Source: Basipetospora chlamydospora (lineage: Eukaryota; Ascomycota; Sordariomycetes; Microascales). Taken from it: 64,000 bases of DNA. Each line of letters begins with the position of its first letter. Within the stretch, counting starts at the first letter, position 1. This document shows positions 19,860 to 30,622 of the stretch, one piece after another. The notes below the pieces were generated by a model. The model ran no database searches. It was not told the origin of the DNA and saw nothing but the letters and a program-made list of their open reading frames with translations. Where the stretch lies: assembly GCA_001599675.1 (NCBI GenBank), contig BCHP01000005.1:2389040-2453039 (forward strand), given 5' to 3'. Position numbers and translations under genes: made by a program.

Positions 19860-21804
19860 ATGAAGTGGCTAGCCCTCGCCTTCCTCTACGCCTCGGGCGT
19901 GCTCGCTGCCCCCAGCCGCCGGCAGGCGAGCGAGGAGTATGACTACGTCGTCGTGGGCAGCGGTCCCGGCGGCGGCGTCCTCGCCGCCAACCTCGCCAAG
20001 GCGGGGCACTCCGTCTTCCTGATCGAGGCGGGCGACGACTCCCCCGGCATGGGCTTCGGCGTGTACACGCCCGACGTGCACTGGGACTTCTACGTGAAGC
20101 ACTACCCGGACGAGGACCCCAGGAACGAGCAGTACAGCCACCTGACCTGGCGGACGCCCGAGGGCAGGTTCTGGGTCGGCCAGACGGGCGCCCCCGCAGG
20201 GTCCGAGCTGTTGGGCGTCTACTACCCGCGCGGGTCGACGCTCGGCGGGTCGTCGATGGTGAACGCCATGGTGTGCTGGCTTCCCAGCGATAGCGACTGG
20301 AACTACCATGCCGAGGTCACCGGCGACGACAGCTGGAGGTGAGTTTGGAACTCTGACGACCCCCCCCCTTCCCCCCCCCCCTTCCCCTTTCGTGTCTGCA
20401 ACTGAACTGGCCCGGCTGACGGTGAATTCCCACAGGGCCGAAAACATGCACTCAATCTTCGAGAGGATCGAAAAGAACAACTACGCCGAGCCGGGCGTCG
20501 CCGGCCACGGCTACGACGGCTGGTACCACACCAACATGGGCGCCAAGGCCCAGGCTCGCCTTGGCGGCCTCACCGGCAACAGGGTCATGGACGCCTACGC
20601 CGAGGACCTGGGCCTGTCCGACTGGTCCATGTCGGACCTCCTGCAGCGCGACCCCAACGAGATGACGCCGGACCGCGACCAGACCTCGAGCATCTACGGG
20701 CTCGTGAACCACCAGTTCGCCAACGGCCAGCGGTACAGCTCGCGCAACTACATCAACGACGCCGTCGCCGCGGGCGCCGACCTCACCGTCTCGCTGACGT
20801 CGCTCGCCACCAAGGTCCTGTTTGACACGAGCGGGGAGTGCGGCGAGAAGCCCCGCGCCGTGGCCGTGGAGTACCTCGAGGGCAAGTCCCTCTACGCGGG
20901 CGACTCGCGCCGCGCCGCGGGCGCCACGGGGACGAAGAAGACGGTCCGCGCGCGCAGGGAGGTCATAGTCTCGGGCGGCGCCTTCAACTCGCCCCAGCTC
21001 CTGATGCTGAGCGGCGTGGGCCCGGCGGAGCACCTCGCCGAGTTCGACATACCCGTCGTCGCGGACCTCCCCGGCGTTGGGCAGAACCTCATGGACAACC
21101 AGGAGATGCCCATCATCGGCACGGGGTCGGCGGGCGCGGGGACGGCGGGCGTGGCCATGATCAAGACCAACTCGCCCGCGCACGACGAGAGGGACATGTT
21201 CCTCATGGGCGGCCCGGGCTTCCTCTTCCGCGGCTTCTGGCCCATGAACCCCGTCGCCGCCCCGCGGGAGCCGGCCTCCCCCTACGGCGTGAGCATGGTG
21301 AAGGGGTCGTCGGTGAACAACAAGGGCTGGGTAAAGCTGCGGTCGGCGGACCCGCAGGATACGCCCGAGATCAACTTTAACCACTTCGCCGAGGGCTCCG
21401 AGGCGGACATGAACGCCATGAAGGACACCGTCGCGTGGATCCGGAGCATCTACCTCCGCCTGGGCATCACCCCCACCGAGCCCCCCTGCTCCGGCCAGCC
21501 CGACGCGAACGGGAGCTGCGGGCAGGACGACGAGGACTGGATCCACAAGCAGACCTTCGGCCACCACCCGACGAGCACGAACAAGATTGGCGCGGATGAC
21601 GACCCCATGGCGGTGCTGGACTCCAAGTTTAGGGTCAGGGGCGTCAGCGGACTGAGGGTTGTCGATGCGAGCGCCTTTGCGAGGATCCCCGGGGTTTTCC
21701 CTTCGGCGCCGACGTTTATGATTAGCCAGAAGGCGTCGGATGATATGCTTTCTGAGTTGGAGGCTGGCGAGGCGATTGAGGTCTGCGCGGCTCCTCTGGA
21801 GTGA
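19860..21804 (+). CDS. Secreted GMC-family FAD oxidoreductase
   Basis: Exons 19860-20338 and 20436-21804 (intron GTGAGT...CCACAG) give 615 aa. A signal peptide (MKWLALAFLYASGVLAAP) is followed by the FAD dinucleotide-binding motif DYVVVGSGPGGGVLAANL, then the GMC signature 1 region YPRGSTLGGSSMVNAM and signature 2 region GGAFNSPQLLMLSGVGP. The C-terminal domain carries TFGHHPTSTNKIG, whose His is the likely catalytic base, and RIPGVFPSAPTFMISQKA, where the usual second His/Asn appears as Ser. The family oxidises alcohols, sugars or aryl alcohols with release of H2O2 or use of other acceptors; the substrate cannot be told. Neighbours give no pathway hint. The intron contains unusual poly-C runs at about 20361-20388. 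Confidence 0.9.
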
Positions 21805-22144
21805 GAGTGCGGTGTTCTTTTGCAGACTGTACATATTGTATGCTTCTCTTTCGTATAGTATTGCAAGAAATATGGCCGAGTTCCGCACCTTGGAGATTGG
21901 TGGTTCGTTCCTCGTCTTGTCCGTGCTGAGAGTGTGATCTTGGGAAGGAGCCGTGGTACTCAGCCATCCTGAGATGACAACTGAGGAGACAAACTGTGAG
22001 TGTTGAACCTGAGACCTATGCCCAGTATGTCATTGTTGAAAATATGTACTGACCCATCCAAATTGACCATGATGAACCCCATACACCCTAGCATCCCTCA
22101 TAAAAAAACACAGCAACAAAGTAGCACTACACTATCCCACCCTT
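21805..22144. other. Intergenic between convergent genes
   Basis: Shared 3' region of the GMC gene and the MetE-like gene; nothing else seen. Confidence 0.4.
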
Positions 22145-23499
22145 TTAAGCCCTTCCAGGCCAGAGCTCATCGGCGACGTCCTTCACGAGCTTCAGCTTGG
22201 CAAACATTTTCTCCTCCGTCATGCCCTCGGCGCCCACGGCGACGCTGGCGAAGCCGCACTGGGGGCTGATGCCGATATGGGGCATGACCTCCTCGACGGA
22301 CCGGCCTTGGCCGCGGGCGATGATAGCGGCGGCCTCGAGGACGCGGGCCTTGATGGCCTCGCGGTCCTCGAGCTCGGGCTCCTTGGTGGTGACGACGCCT
22401 AGGACGACGTTCTTGTCCTTGGGGAGGAAGCGCAGGGGCTCGAAGCCGCCGGAGCGCATGTTGTCGTACTCGAGGAAGAAGGTGTCGTAGTTGAGAGTGG
22501 AGAACATCTTTTCGGAGATCTTTTCGTAGGAGCCCTCGCTGAAGTGCATGGACTTGGCGAAGTTGCCTGTGGGGGTAGGGTTAGCGGGTATCTTTTAGAA
22601 TCCCTGGGATGTTTGGGACTAGGGTGCATTGGCAGGCTACACTGTTGTTCGTCGGAGTTTGAGACCGTGGAGGGAATGGGAAGAATAGGAATCGTCGGGA
22701 GCCAGGGCTGGACGACCGGCTACTTACCCCTGCAAATGTGAAGGCCGACATGGAGACCCTCGGGCTTATCCGCAATGCAGTCATTGTGCGCCTTGAGGTA
22801 CAAATCGAACAGCTTCTCGGGATCCTCGCCATCGGACCTCAGGGCATCGTGCATCGCATCGGAGCAGAAGTAGGCCAGCGTCGGGTCGTCAATCTGGACA
22901 TTCCGCAGGCCCTCGTCAAACAGAGTCTTGAACTCCTGCTGGTAGGCCTTGGCCAGATCGGCGAAGAACTCCTCGTCATTCGCGTAGGCGTCGCTGCTGT
23001 AGCACTTGCCGGGGCCGAGCCTTAGGTGGAAGTAGCAGGGCGGGGGCATGGTGAACTTGCACTCGGCCCACTGCTCCCTCGGCACATTGGCGCGCAGCAG
23101 CTTCCAGTTGTCGAGGTAGGGGCTATTTGTGTAGCGGATCTTGCTGTCGCACACGGCGGCCATGGGGTACTGCTTGCCGGCCTTCTTGAGGGCGGCGATA
23201 GGGGGCGCGGAGAGGCGGGCAAGGTCCCAGGGGACGGGGATTACGGCGCGGAAGCCATCGAGCTTCTCGAAGAAGCCGCCAAAGTACCACTTGCGGTCGA
23301 ACTCGCCGGAGCAGATGGCGCGCACGCCGTGAGCCTGCTGCTTAGCGACAATGTCGGAGATTGCCGCAGTCTGGGCGGCGAGGAGGTCGGCTGCGGAGAG
23401 GGTGCCGGCGTCGGCCTGGTCCTGGGCCTCTGCGAGGGAGGAGGGCCGGATCAGGGAGCCGATGTGATCGGCGTGGAAGGGGAGTTTCGTGGCGCCCAT
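22145..23499 (-). CDS. MetE C-terminal-like (cobalamin-independent) methyltransferase
   Basis: Exons 23499-22728 and 22566-22145, intron GTAAGT...CCACAG, 397 aa. It has the single TIM-barrel of the UROD/CIMS superfamily, about half the length of full MetE. The N-terminus FHADHIGSLIRP and the zinc-binding residues of MetE are in place: His254 and Cys256 in LHICRG, Glu290 in FFLEYDNM and Cys361 in SPQCGF. This is the arrangement of stand-alone bacterial YxjG/YxjH and many fungal homologues. Zinc-activated thiol methylation is expected; the methyl donor and acceptor are not established, because the N-terminal folate-tail-binding half of MetE is missing. No targeting signal is seen. Confidence 0.88.
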
Positions 23500-25009
23500 T
23501 GTGGAGGTGGTGAGGTTGTGCTTGGGGAAGATAGGATGGGATAGTGTGGATGGATGGATGGGAGGTGGTGAGTGCGAAGAGAGGCAAAATGAGGAAAGGG
23601 GGGAGTTGGGGTTTTGGGGAAAGAAGCTAGAGCTGTCGCGAAGACGAGGCGCTGGGCGGGCCCCTCACTCAATTGGGGAAGGAACGGAGAGTGGGTCCAT
23701 TGTAGCACGGCATTTGTAAAAGAAAGAAAAAAAGGTAGCAAGAGAGTAGAGTGTACGAGTACGAGGGATCCGAAAGCGGCACGGGTTCAATTGACATCAG
23801 CTGCTGGTCAAGAAGGGTGGGCGGGAGGGCGGGACAGTTGGAGATGGCGCGTCATGGATACAGAGTATGAACTTGATCCGAAACTAGGGGTCCTTCTTCG
23901 GTGAGGCGGCCCGGGGAGCGAGAGCTGAGCTGCGTGTTTGATGGTAGAACAGCCACTCACGGCACCGATATAGAGAATGGTCCCGTATTCGTCGTCGTGC
24001 TGGTTTGATCTTGATGTTGAGGTTGATGCTTATGCTGATGCTTGTGCTTGCGCAGCGTGTGCACTGACTGAAGCTGTCCCGATTGCTGCAATGCGCCGGC
24101 TGCGGGGTAAAATCGAACAATATTCTGGCCCCTCGTCCTTAACCGCCCCACTGAGAGACCCGCTGCACCCCGCTGCACCCCGCTAACACCCCGCTAACAC
24201 CCCGCCTATTCTCCGATCGCATCACGGCAATTGATGGCGGACGAGAAAGGGAAATGCCCGGTGCAGTCTCAGACAGAGGAGGATAGGCGCGAGAAGATAG
24301 ACACATATCCCTATAAGGCTGGCCCAGGGGAACGTGCAAAGTCGCACAAGAACACGCAGCGTGCATATGTCAGATGCCATTGCCATACCACCACAGTCTG
24401 TACAAAATTTCGTCAAGTTGTAGTCGTTCGGAGCGGCAGGTGCGAACAAGCTCAGCGAAGCGTGCTCTCTAGCTTCTCTCTCTCTCTTGCCGGCGGCAAC
24501 TGCCGAACATCTTGATCCCGGCCCCAAGCTGAATGTAACATGCCACACATGCAGCAGGCACGGCAAGGTGGGGGAAGAGTGGAATGCGAATACGAAAGGC
24601 GAGAACATATTATTTTATTTTTACTCTATAACCTGAATAATGTCTGACTTCCGCATTGTTGCATTGCCTCTTGGTTGTGTGCGCCAGTTGCTCGGGTCGC
24701 AGTGTCGGCCGAACAACGTCACCTGTCGGAAGACGATTGGCATTGCGAGTGTGGCAGGCAACATTGTGTTCTGCTACGGCGTCGGTTTCGACGATGCCGT
24801 TCAGGTGCGAATCATTCTCACCACTTTGCGTAAGCGAGGTATTGCGTGAAAGGTAGCTCCTATGCGATATGTACCCTATGCGATTGATGTTCACATGTTG
24901 CGAGGAAGACGGCGTATAATTCCATTATTCCACTATACAGAAAGATCTCTAATCGAAGCAAACAGATGCAACTCGGTCGAACCCCACCAACAGACGGCAC
25001 GGTTCCCGG
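23500..25009. other. Intergenic, no supported gene
   Basis: Purine-rich upstream of the MetE-like gene (which reads as a pyrimidine-rich promoter on its own strand). A GAT-GCT microrepeat at about 24001-24050 and short C-rich tandem repeats at 24161-24206 are the only structures noticed. Confidence 0.4.
24161..24206. repeat. Short tandem repeats, 10-11 bp units
   Basis: Two CGCTGCACCC units are followed directly by two CGCTAACACCC units; the unit types differ by a few bases. Confidence 0.7.
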
Positions 25010-26835
25010 TCAAGGCCTGGCGATGACCTCAAAGTCACTCCATTGAACTTTGCTCACGCATCTAGACCACCAAAAGTCAAACCGGCTGCCCGGATATATC
25101 AGCGTGTTCTTTCCCGTGGAAGCATCGATGCACCAGTTGGGGACATCAGCGGTGTGGACCAGGTTGGCCAGCCGCCGCTGGATCATGTCGTTGTAGTTCA
25201 TCTGCGCATCGGGCTTGACGCTGATACTGACCCTGGAGCCGGGATTGTGCTTTAGACCGCGGAGGAGACGGATGATGTACTGTATAGATGCCTCTATGCC
25301 TGCCAGGGTGGAGTGTCCGGAGGGAAGGGTGTTGGGCCCGGTGAGGATGAAGAGGTTCGGGAATCCCGATACACACACACTATGGCCAGGTCAGCGCTGA
25401 AACGCGATACGGTAGGTACTCATGCATGGGAGTAGGGAACCGTTCCAGGTGTATTGGCTGACAGTTCATTCGACTTACCCCATGTACGCGGAAGCATAGT
25501 TTCCCTCCGACTTCCACACAGCAGGCAGCTCATCCATGGTGCCGCTGATGGTCATGGGCGTCAGTAGCTCCTGGGTCTTAAACCCAGTCCCAAGAATGAT
25601 CACATCCGCTGGGAAAGTCTCATCCCGTCCGACGGTGATCCCGGATGGCTCGGAAATCGAGACTCGCCGCGACCGCAGCAGTGTTACTCTCGGATCGTGG
25701 AGGGCGGAAAGGTATCCATGGTCCAGCACGGGCCTTTTGGCGCCGAAGGCGAAGTCTGGGATGACGATGTCGTGGTACTTTTCCGGCGCCGAGCGGCGCA
25801 TATACCTGGTGAGGGTTTTCTGGACTAGCCACCGAAGTTGGTTCCCGAAGGGCGTTTTCTTGAACGCGTGGTAGGCGAGGTCGAGCTTCGCCCCCAAGCA
25901 GTATCGCCAGGCTGTGCGTGCAAACGGGATGTTGCGGAGGACCCTGGGAAGGCTCCATTAGTCCTGGTGCCAACCTCATGAAATGAGAAAGAGAAAAGGG
26001 GGGAGTGGACGGCACCATTTCTTGCTTCGGCTTGTTACCGCGTTGTGTTTCGGGGCAACCCAATGCGCGCTGCGAACAACCTGTACCAAGCTCTTGATCT
26101 TACCGTGCTCAACCAGCCAGGGGACGAACTGGTTCGCGGAGCTCCCATTCCCCAGCACCACGACATTCTTGTCCCGAAAGTCGAAGCTGTGATCCCACTG
26201 GGTGCTGTGGAAGACAGGTCCCTTGAAATCCCCGATCCGCCGGATGTCTTCGGGTCCCTTTGGGGTGTCGCAGAAGCCCGCGCCCGTGATCAGGAAGCGG
26301 GAGTGCTTGGCATAGGCGTCGCCAGTCTCGAGGTCGATAAAGTCCACACGCCAGAGGAGCTCGTCGGCGAGCCAGCAGGCCGAGACGCACCTCTGTCGGA
26401 GACGGATGTGTGGCCAGCACCCTTCGGAGGAGGCGACGTGGTGCAGGTACGATAGGATTTCCTGCTGGGTGCCGTACGTGGACGCCCATTCGTAGTCCGT
26501 GGCGAAGGAGAAGGAGTACACCTTGCCCGTTTGTTAGTCACTGGAAGAGACCTGCCGGGCAATAGCGAGGAGAGCACGAACCAGGGACGGGATATCGCAA
26601 GTCAGGCCGGGATATGTGTTCTTTGACCACGTCCCGCCGATATCACCGGCTTGCTCGTAGACTTCCAAGGCCATGTCCGGGAACTCGTGTCGCAATCTGA
26701 TGAGGGCGCCCAAGCCTATCAAACTTGTCAGCCCACGTGTGAGTGAGCAGAGTTGGAGCGTCACACAGATTCCGAGCAATTACCTGAAAAGCCCGCCCCG
26801 ATGACGATGGCATCGGAAGCGGTTGATGTTGACAT
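25010..26835 (-). CDS. Baeyer-Villiger-type flavin monooxygenase
   Basis: Five exons joined in phase: 26835-26784, 26715-26582, 26521-26016, 25943-25479, 25379-25010, giving 508 aa. The N-terminus is the FAD Rossmann motif AIVIGAGFSGLGAL, then the GGTW motif (DIGGTWSKNTYPGLTCDIPS). The BVMO fingerprint FxGxxxHxxxW is present as FKGPVFHSTQWD, followed by the NADPH-binding motif VVLGNGSSANQ. Later come VIILGTGFKTQ and FPNLFILTGPNT, both common in the family. The third donor (GTGCCG) was chosen because the stronger-looking GTAACA 22 nt before it breaks phase with the next exon. Such enzymes insert oxygen into ketones to form esters or lactones, or oxidise S/N groups; the substrate is unknown. 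No membrane or signal segment is seen. Confidence 0.88.
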
Positions 26836-27967
26836 TTTGGTAGCGGATGGGGGAGGTACTGAAGCAGTTAGGGCTATGCCTATGGATTGATGGCTAACCT
26901 AGCAAGGCAGAACAACAGAGGGGAGGGCTTCGGCAATCACGTCTGACTTGAGGCAAGCACGCTAGACAGGTTCGAGTGTGATTTATACACAGGCGAACGG
27001 GCTGTTATCCTCGCAAAGATCGTGGGAAGAGCACAGGCGACGCCGACGTTCTGGTGACATATCATTTCCGTCTTGCGAGTTTGACGACACCGGAGTTCCG
27101 CAACTGAGGTGCACGAACTCACGATATGTCATCGATAACATACCGCCACCGGCTCAGCTGGGAGGAGTGATACCCCTTCGCGAATAATTTTGCCTGGGGT
27201 ATTCTGGCTCTAATTTCCACCAATGTTCTCTACGATTGGAGCCACTTCGAAAGCCGGGGCCCTTGCGTGTCCCAGCGTGGCAATCTCCCTGAGGTGGTCC
27301 AGCTTACCCCATACATTACATGATGTACGCCGTCTTCGGAAATGACGGTCCGTGGGCTGGAAAAGAATATCCAGACTGATGCTTCTGCTCACAGATCTTC
27401 TATCCTCCGATCCATAAATCCCGTCTAGGGTAATCAGCTACACTGCGCATCCCCACGAACAACCCGACCTGCTCAGTCCCTTTTAACCAGATCGCTATTA
27501 GCGAACAAGAAAGGATTCGGTCCCCAGACCCTCCAAATTGGAGGATCGGCCCTGGGGCATCACAAATGTTGATATCCTCGGATCCGTACCTCTCATATCC
27601 GTCCCTAATGGGAAATGCCCCGTCCGCAGCTCGTAAGGCCTCAGCATCACGTTGGCTTAATCGATCTGATCTGGATTTTTAGCGCCGGAAAGGATTCCAC
27701 GACGGCATCAAGCAAAGATGAACGTACAGGCTTGGCCAAAGCCATCAGGTGGATAAAGCTGTTCAAATATCTAGGTCAGAACTTGTTTCCTCTAAATCGC
27801 ACACCATTTCAGGTCACTTCCTTAGTCTTTTCCTAGGTCTTGATTCCTTTCGTCTACCATCGTTCGTACCTACATTCTTAACTGTCTCTCTCAAGCGTTG
27901 GAACTTTCCAGCCTTTTGAACCAGCCCAAAAACCCCACTCTTCACACCCACGTCGAGTCCACCAAAA
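26836..27967. other. Intergenic, no supported gene
   Basis: Short open frames only. The last 150 bp before 27968 are strongly pyrimidine-rich, as in an active fungal promoter and 5' leader. Confidence 0.35.
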
Positions 27968-28042
27968 ATGCAGTTCACCATCGCCATCATCTCCCTCCTC
28001 GCCGTCACCGACGTCATGGCCGCCACTGCGGATAAGAGGTAG
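27968..28042 (+). CDS. Candidate 24-residue secreted peptide ORF or gene remnant
   Basis: An ATG after a C/T-rich, promoter-like leader opens a 24-codon frame. Its product is a clear signal peptide (MQFTIAIISLLAVTDVMAA) followed by TADKR and a stop. The end at Lys-Arg, a Kex2-type site, followed by a stop is odd. AAGAG followed by GTAGAA could also be a splice donor leading to a lost or distant exon, but I found no convincing second exon. It may be the 5' remnant of a small secreted protein gene. Confidence 0.3.
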   Translation: MQFTIAIISLLAVTDVMAATADKR

Positions 28043-28376
28043 AACGACCAATGGTTCACATTGTGCCTGTAATGCACGTGTCCGGTATTTCGGTCTTGCG
28101 CTCGTCTGGGTTGGAGTTTTATTTTTTGAATCGATCGTACATCTTCACATCGTGAGTTCTACCATCACTTTTCTTCGTCGCTAAACTTGGATTTGTTCTT
28201 TGAAGAAGAAATAAAAAACCCTTTGGTCAAAACTAGACTCTCCCTGCTCGTCGCTCCTTGAAGTGATAACACTGTTCTGTTTGCCTAGAATCCAAGGGCC
28301 ACGGCCCCTAAGTATGCTCTGCAATCTCAGTCGCCGTCGCCGTCGCCGTCCTGGGGCCTCCTCGATTAATGAGATC

Positions 28377-29787
28377 CTAGGCCTTCCAAGGCCACCGCTT
28401 GTTGGCCCAGCGAACGACGTACACCAGCGCGATCAAGACAGGAACCTCGATGAGCGGCCCGACCGTCGCCGCCAGGGCCTGGTCGCTCTCGGGGCCGAAG
28501 ATGGCGACGGCCACGGCGATGGACAGCTCAAAGTTGTTGCTCGCGGCAGTGAAGCTCTGGGTGATGGCGAGCGGGTACCGGAAGCCCAGCCTGCGCGAGA
28601 TGAGGAGCGTGATGAAGAAGATGCCGGTGAAGAACACGATGAGGGGCGCCGAGACCCGCACGACGGCGACGATCTGGTGCACCACCCGCCGACCCTGCGA
28701 CGCGAAGAGCACAACGATGGTGTATAGCAGGCCGATGAGCGACCAGGGGGCCACCCAGCGGATAAAAACGTTCTGGTACCACTCGGGCCCCGCCGTGGCA
28801 CGTAGTAGGAAGCGGGTGATGATGGCGGCGCCGAGGGGGATGCCGAGGAAGACGGCGACGCTGACGGCGACGACATCGTAGGACACGTCGATGGAGTGGG
28901 TGTCGCGGCTTATGATGCGGATGAAGAAGACGGCCATGGGGGCGAAGAGGACCATCTGCAGAATGGAGTTGATGGCGACGAGAACGGCGCAGTATTCGTT
29001 GTCGCCGCAGGCGAGGCCGTTCCAAATGAGGACCTGGCGAATCACTCTCGTTAGATGATGTACTGGATAACTAGACTGGGGAAGAGGGTCGAGATTGCAC
29101 GTACCATGGCAATGCAGCGTCCGAGTCCAACGAGAATGAGGCCGGTACGCAGGTCAGGCTCATCAGGAAGGAAAGCCCAGGCAAGTGCGAGCTGGAGACG
29201 ACGAGTTAGCAAGCGTCGCTGCGAACGGTCGCCGTACAGGTGAGATGCCTACCATGAGAAAGGGTGCGACAATCCAATTGACGAAGAGACTGAAGGCAAT
29301 CTGCTTCCACATGTCGCGCTGCCTGAACAGATTGTGCAAGGTCTCGTAGCGCACCTTGCACAGGATGGGGTACATCATGACGAGCAGGCCAACGGCTGTG
29401 TGTCCCACCTCAGTATTCCAGAGTCGTGGGCCACGATCAAATCAGCCAGGCAGGAGAGGTGGACGTGAACTCACCTATCGGCACGGACACGCCCACGAAC
29501 TTCCCCTTCTGCAGCGCGGGCCCGGTCGAGGGGACGAAGTTGCCCAGGATGATACCGACGGCCATGGCGAGGAATATCCACAGGGCGAGGAAGCGGTCGA
29601 GCCAGCCGAGGCCCTTGAAGCCCGAAAGGTTCTCCCTCTCGTCCTGGGGGGATGGCTGGGCCTGGTTCTCCAAGTCCAGTGAGTCGTTGGGTGGGTCGTG
29701 AGAGGTTCGTGTCTGTTTGTGGGCGACTTCTTTCTCCGTGCCCATGAGGACGGCGGGTTCAGCGCCGGGCTTGGGGTGGGAGGTCAT
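28377..29787 (-). CDS. acr3: Arsenite efflux permease ACR3
   Basis: Four exons in phase: 29787-29475, 29395-29253, 29191-29105, 29033-28377, giving 399 aa. After a hydrophilic N-terminus of about 60 aa the protein has about ten membrane helices of the BART superfamily. ACR3 hallmarks are LGWLDRFLALWIFLAMAVG, MMYPILCKVRYE, GLGRCIAMVLIWNGLACGD (with the conserved Cys needed for arsenite transport) and the C-terminal FTAASNNFELSIAVAVAIFG. It exports arsenite across the plasma membrane by proton exchange. It is divergently transcribed from arsH, whose start lies about 0.8 kb away; the shared promoter suggests co-induction by arsenic. Confidence 0.95.
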
Positions 29788-30622
29788 TGTGACTTGCCTG
29801 GGTAGAGGAGAAAAGAAGAGGCAGTTATAAAGATAAGGTACAGAAGCGGTAGCGAAGGCACGGGTCCCTGTTAAAATGGAGCCAAGGTGGAGGATTGTTC
29901 CGTGGAAGAGTATAAGGAATCATAAGAGATGTTAGGATGTATGGCATGTAAGTAAGTCCTACGGAGTAAAAAGATGTCGGAAAATATGCCACTGTTTTCT
30001 GTAGACACTCATTATTACGAGTAGAGACTGGACGTGAGCGAAGTGGCGGGAATCCTGAATTGACCAATCACAACGAAGCAGTGACAGTCATTTTCCAGAT
30101 TTTCTGCCCTTTTCTGAGCCCCCACTTGTCCTCCTCCTGTCTGCGGTGTTAGTCCCAGACTCCCATCAGATCCCAGCGCCATATTTGCCCTCATATCACA
30201 CTGCGCCCTCTCTCATCTTCCTGGGCCCCCCTGCTATACGTGCGGCATTCTTACGGTTATGACTCTCTCAAAATCACGTTCGAGGTTCTGTTGACTTTCC
30301 ATTCATTCTAGTCCTGAATTTGTCCAGCGATCTTTCCTCGGCCATATAATTATATATTATACCCCAAAGTTGCCCCGGAAGATCTCATTCACTTCCAAGT
30401 ACCGCCATCTACTTTACCCGGGACTTGCCAATGCGACATCCCCGTTCTCTCGGTCTTGGTGTTCTTCGAAGCCGGCCGCCAATACATAACACATATCCCC
30501 CACTCCTACGAGCACCTCTTTGCGCATCCCCTTTTTTCGTCCGACAGTACGCACCGCACAGCTTCCACCCGGTCCCCTCACGCACTCTGCACACCCACGG
30601 CAGTCTCGGGGGAAACATTATC
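29788..30622. promoter_or_regulatory. Shared divergent promoter of acr3 and arsH
   Basis: 835 bp between the two starts. AT-rich box (ATATAATTATATATTATA) at about 30342-30359 lies 260 bp before the arsH start. No clear operator could be defined by eye. A plus-strand frame from the ATG at 30431 runs into arsH. Confidence 0.6.

Noticed and set aside
20452..21888. 478-codon minus-strand frame over the GMC gene
   Set aside because: Arg/Val/His-rich antisense shadow of a GC-rich gene; the plus strand encodes clear GMC motifs.
26035..26040. GTAACA as donor of exon 3 in the flavin monooxygenase
   Set aside because: Puts the next exon out of frame; the GTGCCG donor 22 nt further gives a continuous family-like protein.
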